From an uncultured Ignavibacteriota bacterium (GTDB lineage Bacteria; Bacteroidota; Ignavibacteria; UBA10030; UBA8401), in assembly GCA_903861125.1 (NCBI GenBank), contig CAIOTF010000041.1:1-64000 (forward strand): DNA of 64,000 nt, read 5' to 3'. Of the stretch, positions 10,201 to 19,998 are shown piece by piece. The stretch's first letter is position 1, and each line of letters starts with the position of its first letter. A program made the translations under genes and the position numbers. The notes beneath the pieces were generated by a model. The model worked only from the letters and a program-made list of their open reading frames with translations, did no database searches and was not told the DNA's origin.

Positions 10201-11221
10201 TGAAGAACAGATGAAAAAACTTTTCATGGAATTCTCGCAAGCCGACAGTTCTACAACGCGCAAATACGGTGGGACAGGACTTGGTCTTGCCATCAGTAAA
10301 CGCTTCTGCGAAATGATGAACGGTTCCATCGGCGTTGAAAGCATCCCGAACAGCGGAACAACATTCACGGTTACTCTGCCGGTCACACTTGAAACAAAAG
10401 GCAAGGCAACAGCCCCCGCTGTTCAAACCACTGCAGCTGCGGCTGTCGTGCCGCACACCGCTGCATCAACCATCCTGATCATCGATGACGATCCCAGTGT
10501 ACGCGAAGTTCTGACGCGCACACTGCAGAAGGAAGGATATGTCGTCTGCAGCGCCGGTACCGGCGATGAAGGATTGGAACTTGCACGTAAGATCGAACCG
10601 ACCGTGATCATTCTGGATGTAATGATGCCGCAAAAGGACGGCTGGTCTCTCCTTCGCGAACTGAAAGACGATCCCCGATTGAAAGCTATTCCGGTGGTGA
10701 TGCATACGATTATAGATAACCGCAACCTTGGATTTGCGATCGGAGCGCAGGACTATCTCATCAAACCGGTCAATCCGGATCTGCTGGTGCAAACGATGAA
10801 ACGGTATACGCGAAGTTCTGATGCACTGAACATTCTTATTATCGATGATGATGAGCAACAGCGCGATATGCTGACGCGGATCTTTGCCAAGGAAGGCTGG
10901 ACTATGCAGACGGCGGACGGAGGAAGATCGGCCCTTTCCCTTCTTGCAAAGTCGGTGCCGGATGTGATGATCCTCGACTTGATGATGCCGGCGATGGACG
11001 GATTTGAATTTCTGAATCATGTAAAAGAAAATGATCAATGGTCACGGATACCTGTTTTGATCCTTTCGTCAATGGAACTGAACAAGGGAGATATTGAGAG
11101 GCTCTCAGGTTCGGTGGCAGGGATTCTGCAAAAACAAGAGTTCGATCCTCAACAATTGCTGACGGTCATTCAGCGTGTTCATAACACCGGCATCAACCGG
11201 AAAGAAACGGCGAAGGAATAA
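7262..11221 (+). CDS. Hybrid sensor histidine kinase: Tll0287-like (DUF3365) haem domain, PAS domains, GAF, HisKA/HATPase_c, two receiver domains
   Basis: CFGCH (CXXCH) motif in N-terminal domain; [36 protein letters not shown]; two IIDDD…LDxMMP receivers. Confidence 0.9.
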   Translation: [1319 protein letters not shown]

Positions 11222-11225
11222 ACGT

Positions 11226-11606
11226 ATGAAGAAAATATTGCTCGTAGAAGATAATGATGCCAACAGGGAAATGATGAAACGACGGCTTAGCCGGCTCGGC
11301 TTTGTAGTGATTGAAGCAGTGGACGGGCAGCAAGCGATTGATAAATCATTCAGCGAAAAACCGGCGGTTATTTTAATGGATATGAGTCTTCCGGTCATCG
11401 ACGGATGGGAGGCAACCGCCCGTTTGAAAGCGGACGAGGCAACGCGTTCGATACCGATTATCGGACTGACCGCTCATGCAATGGTTGAAGACAAACAAAA
11501 AGCGCTTCAGGCAGGCTGCGACGATTATGCAACGAAACCGGTGAAGTTCGACGATCTTATCGCCATGATTGAACGCCTTACCGCAGGTGCTGTACCGGAA
11601 GGATGA
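11226..11606 (+). CDS. CheY-like single-domain response regulator
   Basis: MKKILLVEDNDANREMMKRRL…VILMDMSLPVIDGWEA; ATG at 11226. Confidence 0.9.
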   Translation: MKKILLVEDNDANREMMKRRLSRLGFVVIEAVDGQQAIDKSFSEKPAVILMDMSLPVIDGWEATARLKADEATRSIPIIGLTAHAMVEDKQKALQAGCDDYATKPVKFDDLIAMIERLTAGAVPEG

Positions 11607-11620
11607 TCCGCATCCTTCCG
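11596..11620. terminator. Perfect 10-bp hairpin between convergent genes
   Basis: CGGAAGGATG-ATCCG-CATCCTTCCG; overlaps the stop codon of the response-regulator gene. Confidence 0.45.
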
Positions 11621-11650
11621 CTGTGCTTTCGTAGTATTGCCGAATGGGCA

Positions 11651-12745
11651 TCAGACCGGAAGTGTGATAATAAATGTTGATCCCTGTCCGACGACCGATT
11701 CGACACCGATCGTTCCTCCGTGTGCCTCAATAATTTCTCTGCATATCACAAGTCCTAAACCGGTACGGGTTGCCGCTTTCCGGAACTTTGCGATCATGAT
11801 TCTGTTCTTATCGAACAGAGTTGGTAATTCATCTTCCGGGATCCCACTGCCTGTATCGGCAATGTCGATCCTCACGGATTGTGCATCGGGTGACCTCGGG
11901 GAGGGGATCTGTCGGGCGACGACGGATATTGTTCCGTTCATCGGAGTGAACCGCAGCGCATTATCAATAAGGTTCTCGAACACTTCCATAATCCTGTCAT
12001 GATCAGCATCGAGGACTACCGCATCACCGATCTGCACATCGACGGTGATATTTTTTTGCAGCCGCATTACTTTCATTTTCCGAAACACTGCATCCACAAT
12101 TTCCTGCAAATGCACCGGCTGACGCTCCAGTATGTATTCACCCGATTCCAATTGTGAAAGTTCAAGAAGATCCTTAACGATCTTCAGCAGATGTATGTCG
12201 GCCCGGTTGATCTCCGTGATCATCTCAAAGTGATCTTTGGTTAAAAGATCCTTTTCTTCCAGCAGGAGGTCGGAAAAACCGAGGATAGCTCCGATGGGAT
12301 TACGGAGATCGTGAACAATCATCGAATAGAAAGATTGCTGTAATTTTCGTACCCGCTTATCCGCATCGGCAATACGAAGAACGGAGCGGACCCGCACAAT
12401 CAGTTCATCGACAGAGATCGGTTTGGTCCAGTATTCATTTCCGCCGAGCAAATAGCCCGCGTCAATATCATCGGGAGTTGTGCCGACACCGGTAAGGAAA
12501 ACGATCGGCGTATATTTGAATTTTTTGAACTGCCGCAGATGTTTGATCGTTTCATATCCGTCCATGACCGGCATGTGTACATCAAGGATAAAAAGGTCAA
12601 AACTTTGATTCACTGCCAGGTCGAGACACTCTCTGCCGTTGGACGCAATAACTATTTCGTGTCCTTCTTTTGAGAGGATCGTTGAAAACAATCGTTGAAA
12701 ATCTACTTCATCATCAACGACCATTATTTTCTTCAGCGTTTCCAT
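11651..12745 (-). CDS. Receiver-histidine kinase hybrid protein
   Basis: KKIMVVDDEVDFQRLF…LFILDVHMPVMDGYE; YSMIVHDLRNPIGAILGFSDLL; GTGLGLVI-type ATPase box. Confidence 0.9.
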   Translation of the reverse strand: METLKKIMVVDDEVDFQRLFSTILSKEGHEIVIASNGRECLDLAVNQSFDLFILDVHMPVMDGYETIKHLRQFKKFKYTPIVFLTGVGTTPDDIDAGYLLGGNEYWTKPISVDELIVRVRSVLRIADADKRVRKLQQSFYSMIVHDLRNPIGAILGFSDLLLEEKDLLTKDHFEMITEINRADIHLLKIVKDLLELSQLESGEYILERQPVHLQEIVDAVFRKMKVMRLQKNITVDVQIGDAVVLDADHDRIMEVFENLIDNALRFTPMNGTISVVARQIPSPRSPDAQSVRIDIADTGSGIPEDELPTLFDKNRIMIAKFRKAATRTGLGLVICREIIEAHGGTIGVESVVGQGSTFIITLPV

Positions 12746-12918
12746 GGTTCACCTTTCAACGTGTTGTTGCACAGTCATTTGCTGACGCAGTATTATAAAA
12801 TATGATATTATTCAAGATAAGTATCAATATCTCATTTCTATGGACAGGGTGAACAAATTTTGTGTATTATTCTTACAGAAAGCGTACATTTCCACCATAC
12901 TTTAATCAGGAGATTGAT

Positions 12919-15345
12919 ATGATGTACCGATGGCTGCCCGTTCTTGCTGCTGTTTTTTATTTTTCCCTTTCTGCGCAAACATTGTCTCAGATTGAATCGA
13001 AGCGCGTAACGCTTCCGAACGGATGGAGTCTTACTCCTGCCGGAATGCAAATGCCGTTGGGAGATCTTCCGCTGAATATTGCGGTCTCTCCGTCGAAAAA
13101 ATATCTTGCCGTTACCAATAGCGGACAAAGCGGCCATTCGCTTCAATTGATTGATCTCCGTTCGAAAAAACTTCTTGCTGATGTTGTGATACCAAAATCA
13201 TGGGTCGGTCTTGCATTTACATCCGGCGATACATATCTCTATGCATCGGGTGGGAACGACAATTGGATTTTACGGTTTGCCGTGACGAAAAACTCTCTTG
13301 CCGTAGTCGATACATTTGTACTCGGCGCGCCATGGCCAGAAAAAATCTCTCCTGCCGGTTTAGCGATCGATGAAAAAAGAAATCGTCTTTATGTTGTGAC
13401 GAAAGAAAATAATTCGCTCTACGTTGTCAATACGCAGACAAAAGCAATAGCAAAACAATTGCCTCTTGGCGGAGAAGGATATACTTGTCTTCTCTCACCT
13501 GATACAAAAACATTATATATTTCCTGCTGGGGATCGGATACGGTACGCATTTTCGATACCCGCAGCGAGATCTTTACCGGTGCGGTAGCCGTCGGTGACA
13601 ATCCCAACGATCTGTGCATTACACGGAACGGCGCATTTCTTTTTGCTGCCAATGCGAATGATAATTCTGTTTCGGTGATCGATCTGAAAAAACAAAAAGT
13701 GATAGAAACGCTGAATGCTGCACTTTATCCCGACGCACCGAGCGGATCGACAACGAACAGCGTTGCATTAAGCGATGATGAGAAAACATTATATATAGCC
13801 AATGCCGACAATAATTGTCTTGCCGTTTTCGACGTACGAAAACCGGGCTCGAGCAAAAGCTTGGGATTCATCCCGACCGGATGGTACCCGTCATCGGTTC
13901 GCGTTGTGGGAAAGAATATATTCGTGGCTAACGGAAAAGGATTATCGTCGATGCCGAATCCCTACGGACCGAATCCTTTGGCTAAGAAGCAAAAAGTAGC
14001 ATACCAGCATGGCGACACAACAAAGCCGATCGGCGTTCAATATATTGCCGGATTGTTCCGTGGAACGCTAAGCATCATTCCTGTACCGAACGAAAAACAA
14101 CTGGGTATTTATTCGCAGGCTGTATACCATAATACTCCATACACCAAGGAACAGGAAACACTGGCAAAAGGCGAAGCAGGGAATCCCATTCCGCAAAAGA
14201 TCGGTGACCCGTCGCCGATCAAACATATCTTTTACATCATTAAAGAAAACCGGACCTACGATCAGGTGCTTGGCGACATACCGGAAGGGAACGGCGATAC
14301 CAGTCTTGTGTTATTCGGAGAGCGGATAACACCCAATCAACATGCTGTGGCAAAACAGTTTGTGCTGCTTGATAATTTTTATGTTGACGGCGAGGTGAGT
14401 GCCGATGGACATAACTGGAGTACAGGAGCCTACGCTACAGATTTTCTTGAAAAGACATGGCCCACAAGCTACGGTGGACGAGGGGGCGGGTATGATGCCG
14501 AAGGGAACCGCAGCGTTGCCAACAACAAAAATTTTATCTGGGACATGTGTAAAAAAAATAATATCTCATACCGCACGTATGGAGAATTTGCTGATCAATA
14601 TAAACCGAACATTCCTTCTCTTGCCGGTCATCTCTGTCCGTACTATACCGGATGGGACGACAATGTCCGTGATACGACGCGGTTCTACCAGTGGAAGCGT
14701 GAGTTTGATTCGCTGTTTGCCGCGAAGAGTGTTCCGCAGTTCAATACGCTTCGTTTCATTCACGATCATACCGAAGGTTTACGGAAAAACAGGCCGTCAC
14801 CGTTTGCGCACGTTGCCGACAATGATCTTGCCGTAGGTATGTTCATAGAGTATCTCAGCAAAAGTCCCCTGTGGAATGAAAGTGCCGTGTTCATAGTTGA
14901 AGATGACGCGCAGAACGGACCCGATCACGTTGATGCACACCGCAGTCCTGCGTATGTAGCCGGTGGGTTGGTGCGGCGGAAATTTGTAGATCACACGCCG
15001 TATTCCACATCATCTGTTCTGCGGACGATCGAACTCATCCTGGGCCTTCCTCCGATGTCGCAATACGACGCGGCGGCAACGCCGATGTGGAGATGCTTCA
15101 CCGCAACCGCGGATGCGTCACCGTACATCTCTCTTCCGTCCAATATTGATCTTGATGAAAAGAATGTTGCCGTCAATGAATGGCAGCGGAAGAGCGAACT
15201 GTTCGATTTTACCATGGAAGACCGTGCGCCGGATCAGGAACTTAACGAAGTATTGTGGGTTGCCGTAAAGGGAACTGATGTTCCGTTTCCGGCGATCAAC
15301 CGCGCAGCGTTCGTGCGCGCCAATGAAAGTGAAGAGAAGGAATAA
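12919..15345 (+). CDS. YncE-like beta-propeller fused to phosphoesterase (alkaline phosphatase superfamily)-like domain, secreted
   Basis: Signal peptide from ATG 12919 (RBS aggag); YVTN-type repeats; 'IKHIFYIIKENRTYDQVLGD', 'VFIVEDDAQNGPDHVDAHRSPAYV'. Confidence 0.85.
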   Translation: MMYRWLPVLAAVFYFSLSAQTLSQIESKRVTLPNGWSLTPAGMQMPLGDLPLNIAVSPSKKYLAVTNSGQSGHSLQLIDLRSKKLLADVVIPKSWVGLAFTSGDTYLYASGGNDNWILRFAVTKNSLAVVDTFVLGAPWPEKISPAGLAIDEKRNRLYVVTKENNSLYVVNTQTKAIAKQLPLGGEGYTCLLSPDTKTLYISCWGSDTVRIFDTRSEIFTGAVAVGDNPNDLCITRNGAFLFAANANDNSVSVIDLKKQKVIETLNAALYPDAPSGSTTNSVALSDDEKTLYIANADNNCLAVFDVRKPGSSKSLGFIPTGWYPSSVRVVGKNIFVANGKGLSSMPNPYGPNPLAKKQKVAYQHGDTTKPIGVQYIAGLFRGTLSIIPVPNEKQLGIYSQAVYHNTPYTKEQETLAKGEAGNPIPQKIGDPSPIKHIFYIIKENRTYDQVLGDIPEGNGDTSLVLFGERITPNQHAVAKQFVLLDNFYVDGEVSADGHNWSTGAYATDFLEKTWPTSYGGRGGGYDAEGNRSVANNKNFIWDMCKKNNISYRTYGEFADQYKPNIPSLAGHLCPYYTGWDDNVRDTTRFYQWKREFDSLFAAKSVPQFNTLRFIHDHTEGLRKNRPSPFAHVADNDLAVGMFIEYLSKSPLWNESAVFIVEDDAQNGPDHVDAHRSPAYVAGGLVRRKFVDHTPYSTSSVLRTIELILGLPPMSQYDAAATPMWRCFTATADASPYISLPSNIDLDEKNVAVNEWQRKSELFDFTMEDRAPDQELNEVLWVAVKGTDVPFPAINRAAFVRANESEEKE

Positions 15346-15414
15346 CGAAGGACTATTCTTGAGCGTACGGTTATTATCCTTTCGTAACGATAAAGGATAT
15401 GGAAACGATGTTTT

Positions 15415-16779
15415 TTATTTTACCTGTAGACGGGGGAGCAGTCTCGCTATTTTACTGGTCAACGTTGTTCTTGGAATATTGAGTAGTTTTGCGGCATCGG
15501 TGACGCTATTGGAGCAGCGAGAGAGCGCCCATTCGATAATCAGGGTCTCTTTGCTTTGGATATATTCTTCAAATGAACGGAACGCCGAAAGGTCTTCGCC
15601 TCCCAGTAAATTTCCCTTAGCATGACGGTCCAGATCAATGACGGACACATCAATCTGTCCGCTGAACGAAAGAGCGATCATCCGTTCCACGATATTCTCC
15701 AGTTCCCTCACGTTGCCGGGCCATTGGTATGACTGCAGTTTTGCGAAGATCTCGTTGGTGAGGAGCATGATCTTATCCTCAGCGCGGTGTTTCCTGAAAA
15801 AATGTTCTACAAGCAGCGGAATATCTTCCTTTCGTTCGCGCAGCGGCGGGATCTTGATCGGGATGATATTCAAACGGTAATAAAGATCCTCGCGGAATGA
15901 TTTGTTCTCCACTTTTTTCTTCAGGTCGATCTTTGTTGCACAGATGATACGCACGTCTATGCTGACGTTCTGATTTCCACCGACATGTGTCAACTCCCGC
16001 TCCTGAATAACGCGCAGCAGTTTAATCTGCACATTCAAGGGAAAATCGTCGATATCGTCGATAAACAGGGTACCTTTATTAGCCCGTTCAAAATAGCCGA
16101 TATGCTGTTTGATGGCACCGGTGAACGCCCCTTTTTCATGGCCGAACAATTCGCTTTCCAGAAGACTTTCGGGAATACTGGAAACGCTTACAGTTATGAA
16201 CGGTTCGCTCCTACGTGAACTTGCTTTGTGCAGTGCGCGGGCGACAAGTTCTTTTCCAGTTCCGCTTTCGCCTTCGATCAAGACCGTAGAATCATTGTGG
16301 GAAATCTGATTAATGGTTTGAACGAGCTTTTTCATTGGATCAGAGATACCAATGATGGTCTTGCTTTCAAGCGTATCAATCCTGTTTTTCAGTTCTGCGT
16401 TCTCTGAAATAATCTCGTTCAATTGTTTGATGTTCCGGAGAATCGAAATCAGTTTTTCCGGCGAGAACGGTTTTGTCAGATAATCGTACGCGCCGATCTT
16501 CAACGATTGGATCGCCGTATCAACACTGGCAAACGCAGTGATCAGAATGACCTTGCATGCAGGATTGACGGACATGATTGCGGAAAGGACTTCAATGCCG
16601 TTCAATTTCGGAAGACGAAGGTCTGTGATGACAATCGCCGGATTTTCCTCTTTGAAGATCTTTAATCCTTCTTCGCCGTCTTCGGCCGAAAATACCTGAT
16701 ATCCTTCCGTATCAAGGATATCGGAAAGCGATCGTCTGGTAATCTTTTCATCTTCAATGATCAGTAGTTTTGTCTTCAT
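15415..16779 (-). CDS. NtrC-family sigma-54-dependent response regulator
   Basis: Receiver, GESGTGKELVARALH, GAFTGA, C-terminal Fis-type HTH. Confidence 0.93.
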   Translation of the reverse strand: MKTKLLIIEDEKITRRSLSDILDTEGYQVFSAEDGEEGLKIFKEENPAIVITDLRLPKLNGIEVLSAIMSVNPACKVILITAFASVDTAIQSLKIGAYDYLTKPFSPEKLISILRNIKQLNEIISENAELKNRIDTLESKTIIGISDPMKKLVQTINQISHNDSTVLIEGESGTGKELVARALHKASSRRSEPFITVSVSSIPESLLESELFGHEKGAFTGAIKQHIGYFERANKGTLFIDDIDDFPLNVQIKLLRVIQERELTHVGGNQNVSIDVRIICATKIDLKKKVENKSFREDLYYRLNIIPIKIPPLRERKEDIPLLVEHFFRKHRAEDKIMLLTNEIFAKLQSYQWPGNVRELENIVERMIALSFSGQIDVSVIDLDRHAKGNLLGGEDLSAFRSFEEYIQSKETLIIEWALSRCSNSVTDAAKLLNIPRTTLTSKIARLLPRLQVK

Positions 16780-18229
16780 ATGCGACCGGTAGTGTTATTC
16801 TGAAAAGTGTTTCAACATTCGGCGTGCTGTGAACCTCTATCTGTCCGCCGTGCGATTCTATGATTCCCATGCAAACAGACAATCCGAGTCCTGTTCCTGT
16901 GCCGACATCCTTTGTTGTAAAGAACGGATCAAATATTATTTTAAGGTCATCCTTGGCAATACCGGTTCCGTTATCTTTGATCTCCATGAAAAGATGAGCA
17001 TCATCGGCTTTACCTGTTGTGATGGTGATGGAGCCGTTTTGTTCGATAGCGTCATAACTGTTCAGCACCAGATTCATCACCACCTCCTGGAACAGGTGAT
17101 AATCGATCTGCACATTCCCGATGCCATCCATAAGGTCGATGCGTACTTCGATCATCTTTTCTTTCAAGCGCAATTCGAACAGATTGATTACTTTATGAAT
17201 TGCCTCATTGATGTCGATAATACTTTCCGAGGTGGATTGCTGCCGGGCAAAACCGAGAAGTTTCTTCACCACAGTCTCTATATCATTCATTCCTTCGTTG
17301 ATCAGTTGAAGATATTCCTGCACTTTTTCTTTATCGTTCGGCTGCTGTTTAATTGCATACAAGCAGGATTTAATGCCGTTCAGCGGATTGTTCACCTGAT
17401 GGGCTACACCAGATGCCAACCGGCCTATTGAAGCGAGTTTTTCCGCCTGGTAAATCTGTTTTTGAGCTTTTTCCAACTCGCGTTTCGATGCTTCCAGCCG
17501 TTCCTGCAGCAGTTTGAAATGCCGGTAAAAATACCCTATTTCATCCTGTTGTTCGGGCTGACCGGTCTGCAGTACGGAAGTGAAGTCAATAGAATCGATT
17601 GCATGGACAAGGTTTTCGATGGATTCAGTCATCCGGTTGATCATGATGAACAAAATGATCAACACCACCGATGTGATGACAAGCGTAGAGGATAACAACA
17701 GGAAAAAAACGCTGCGAATCTCATCCCGGATGGATTGCGCATTGAATCCGATCTTTGCAATACCCCACTGTCTGTCCGAAAAGATCAACGGTTGTCGTAC
17801 TTCCATAGTCCATCCGAATTGAGGATGTTCATAGATCCGGACCTGACTGTGCAGGCTGTCGGCAATGCCGGGCACTATCGGTTGCGAAGGATCTTCCTGA
17901 TGAGGATCGGAGACCTGTACAATGTTTGTTCCATGTTTGTCGTAGATAACAACATAGCGAACATTTCCGAGACGGGCGATAAAATTATCAACATATGTTT
18001 CAAGGATATTCTCTTTTCTATACAATGATTTTTCTTCAAAGATCATTGCATCGATCACCGTTACGGCAAACGTACGCGAGATGGACTGTGCATTCTCGGT
18101 TTGATTCTGGATGATCATCTCCCGCCATTTGAACAGGATCACGAACGAGATCATCAGCATCAGCAATGTTACGACGGTGCCGGTGAGCAATAATATTCTT
18201 GTTCTTAAACTGGAGCGGATGTTCAGCAT
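16754..18229 (-). CDS. Membrane sensor histidine kinase (cognate of downstream NtrC-type regulator)
   Basis: HAMP-like region, ASGVAHQVNNPLNGIKS, GTGLGLSV; overlaps the regulator gene by 26 bp; ATG at 18229. Confidence 0.9.
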   Translation of the reverse strand: MLNIRSSLRTRILLLTGTVVTLLMLMISFVILFKWREMIIQNQTENAQSISRTFAVTVIDAMIFEEKSLYRKENILETYVDNFIARLGNVRYVVIYDKHGTNIVQVSDPHQEDPSQPIVPGIADSLHSQVRIYEHPQFGWTMEVRQPLIFSDRQWGIAKIGFNAQSIRDEIRSVFFLLLSSTLVITSVVLIILFIMINRMTESIENLVHAIDSIDFTSVLQTGQPEQQDEIGYFYRHFKLLQERLEASKRELEKAQKQIYQAEKLASIGRLASGVAHQVNNPLNGIKSCLYAIKQQPNDKEKVQEYLQLINEGMNDIETVVKKLLGFARQQSTSESIIDINEAIHKVINLFELRLKEKMIEVRIDLMDGIGNVQIDYHLFQEVVMNLVLNSYDAIEQNGSITITTGKADDAHLFMEIKDNGTGIAKDDLKIIFDPFFTTKDVGTGTGLGLSVCMGIIESHGGQIEVHSTPNVETLFRITLPVAYEDKTTDH

Positions 18230-18236
18230 GGTATAC

Positions 18237-19160
18237 TCATTCTTTTTCTCCGCTGATGGTCCGGACGACATTGTAATCCTTATCTTCTGCTTCAACGAAT
18301 CCGTAAATGAATTCATTATCCCACCCCTTGGTGATTCTTTCCCGCTGCGGATTATCGCGGTTGATCGAAAGAAGCACTCGTTTCATCTCACGGACGATCT
18401 CCGGTGAATATTCTTTTGCTACCACGATGGGGGATGTGGGGAACGGATCCGAATACAAAACGATACGTATATTTCTATTCTGTATTTTTTTGATCAGGTA
18501 TTCCCTGGTGACACCCGCATCGTAGGTACCGCTCACAACATTCTGTATGACGCTTTGATGATGCGGAAAGTTCACGATCTCAGCCACATCGTCCGGATGA
18601 ATGTTGTTCTTTATAAATTCATAATGGAGCATCCAATTGGAGGAATATGATTCTTTCGCCGGCAGCGCAAGCTTTTTGTTCTTCAGATCATTGATACTGT
18701 AGATATTTTTTACGCTGCTGGTGAATAATACAGAACGGGAAAATGGTTCAAAATTGCTGTTCAACGGTTTTAAGATCGGAATCACTCCGTTTCCGCTGCG
18801 CGCTTTAATGTATACGTACGATCCCAGAAACGCCGCTGCCGCCTCTTTCTTCAGTAATAATTGTACAGCCTGGTTATAATCATCGCATAATTTCAATTCA
18901 AATCGGTACGGAGTCTGCGACGTAAGATAATCCAGCATCGGCTGATATCCGTTGTAGATAATGTTGGGAGGATAACGCGAGATGACACTGATATACACAA
19001 TCGGTTTGTGGATGGAAGAAGAATCCACAGTAAGATCATCGCTGTCGGAAGCAATGATCCCTTCGATATTCATGGTGTAGTGATAGAAAAAAAATGTAAA
19101 GATGATCGATACAACCATCAGAGAAATAATTCCGCCGTATGCTGCTCTTCTTTTTATCAT
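18237..19160 (-). CDS. PhnD-like phosphate/phosphonate-type substrate-binding protein, N-terminally membrane anchored
   Basis: MIKRRAAYGGIISLMVVSIIFTFFF anchor; 'YQPMLDYLTSQTPYRFELKLCDDYNQAVQLLLKKEAAAAFLG', 'GTYDAGVT'. Confidence 0.8.
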   Translation of the reverse strand: MIKRRAAYGGIISLMVVSIIFTFFFYHYTMNIEGIIASDSDDLTVDSSSIHKPIVYISVISRYPPNIIYNGYQPMLDYLTSQTPYRFELKLCDDYNQAVQLLLKKEAAAAFLGSYVYIKARSGNGVIPILKPLNSNFEPFSRSVLFTSSVKNIYSINDLKNKKLALPAKESYSSNWMLHYEFIKNNIHPDDVAEIVNFPHHQSVIQNVVSGTYDAGVTREYLIKKIQNRNIRIVLYSDPFPTSPIVVAKEYSPEIVREMKRVLLSINRDNPQRERITKGWDNEFIYGFVEAEDKDYNVVRTISGEKE

Positions 19161-19402
19161 AGGTTCTGAATGATATGTAAAAACCGTTCCAAAGAATACT
19201 TCGTAAACAGAGCCGGAATACACAAATATTTTTGTCTCTAATTTTATTCGACGACGAAAAATCGCCATCGCGACCAATTATCGTCATTACAAGATACCCT
19301 ATTTTCAAAACAATGTCATTATCAACCAAAAAATCAATGTTTATCGTTGGCATACGGTTTGTCAATATTTTATCGAATACACTATCATCGAAAGGAGCAT
19401 GT

Positions 19403-19987
19403 ATGCAAGAAATCGTCCCCCGTTGGGAATGGAGAACATTTACCAATGATCTTAAGAAAGCGGAGGAAAATATCCGAAAGCACACCGAAGGGAAATCACG
19501 TGAAAGTGCCGAGGTCTATATTCTTTCCGAAGTGAGCATGGACAACACAAAAGTGCGCGACAACCTGATGGATATTAAAACGCTTCAACAGGTGAACGAA
19601 GACAGGCTCGAACTCTGGCTTCCGATAATGAAAGGAACATTTCCTCTTCCTGTCGCAGAGATCGAAAAGGTATTCAAGTGTTTCCGCGTGAGCATGCCGA
19701 AATTATCAAGGGACCAATACACCTTTGAACAATACCTTGACGAAGTGATCCGTCCCTCAAAATTATTGAAAGCAGTTAACGTATTAAAGAAGCGGACAGG
19801 TTTTACGATCAACAACTGCATTGTTGAGATCGCCGATGTGAAAGTGGATGATAAATGGATTAAGACCGCCGCCGTAGAGATGGAAGATCCTTCAATGGTG
19901 ATCAAAACAGTGAGGGAATTGGAACTTGATACATTTCCGAACATCAACTATCTGCGCGGTTTAAAAAACCTCGTTGGAATGAAATAA
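19403..19987 (+). CDS. CYTH/triphosphate-tunnel-like protein (divergent)
   Basis: VPRWEWRTF…VRDNLMDIKTL…LELWLP…AAVEMEDPSMV…NINYLRGLKNLVG; ATG at 19403; directly precedes a clear CYTH gene. Confidence 0.55.
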   Translation: MQEIVPRWEWRTFTNDLKKAEENIRKHTEGKSRESAEVYILSEVSMDNTKVRDNLMDIKTLQQVNEDRLELWLPIMKGTFPLPVAEIEKVFKCFRVSMPKLSRDQYTFEQYLDEVIRPSKLLKAVNVLKKRTGFTINNCIVEIADVKVDDKWIKTAAVEMEDPSMVIKTVRELELDTFPNINYLRGLKNLVGMK

Positions 19988-19998
19988 GGAGAATGTTC

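Noticed and set aside
15375-15399. Hairpin TATCCTTT…AAAGGATA between convergent genes
   Set aside because: Short 8-bp AT-rich stem; could be a weak terminator but not distinctive enough to report.
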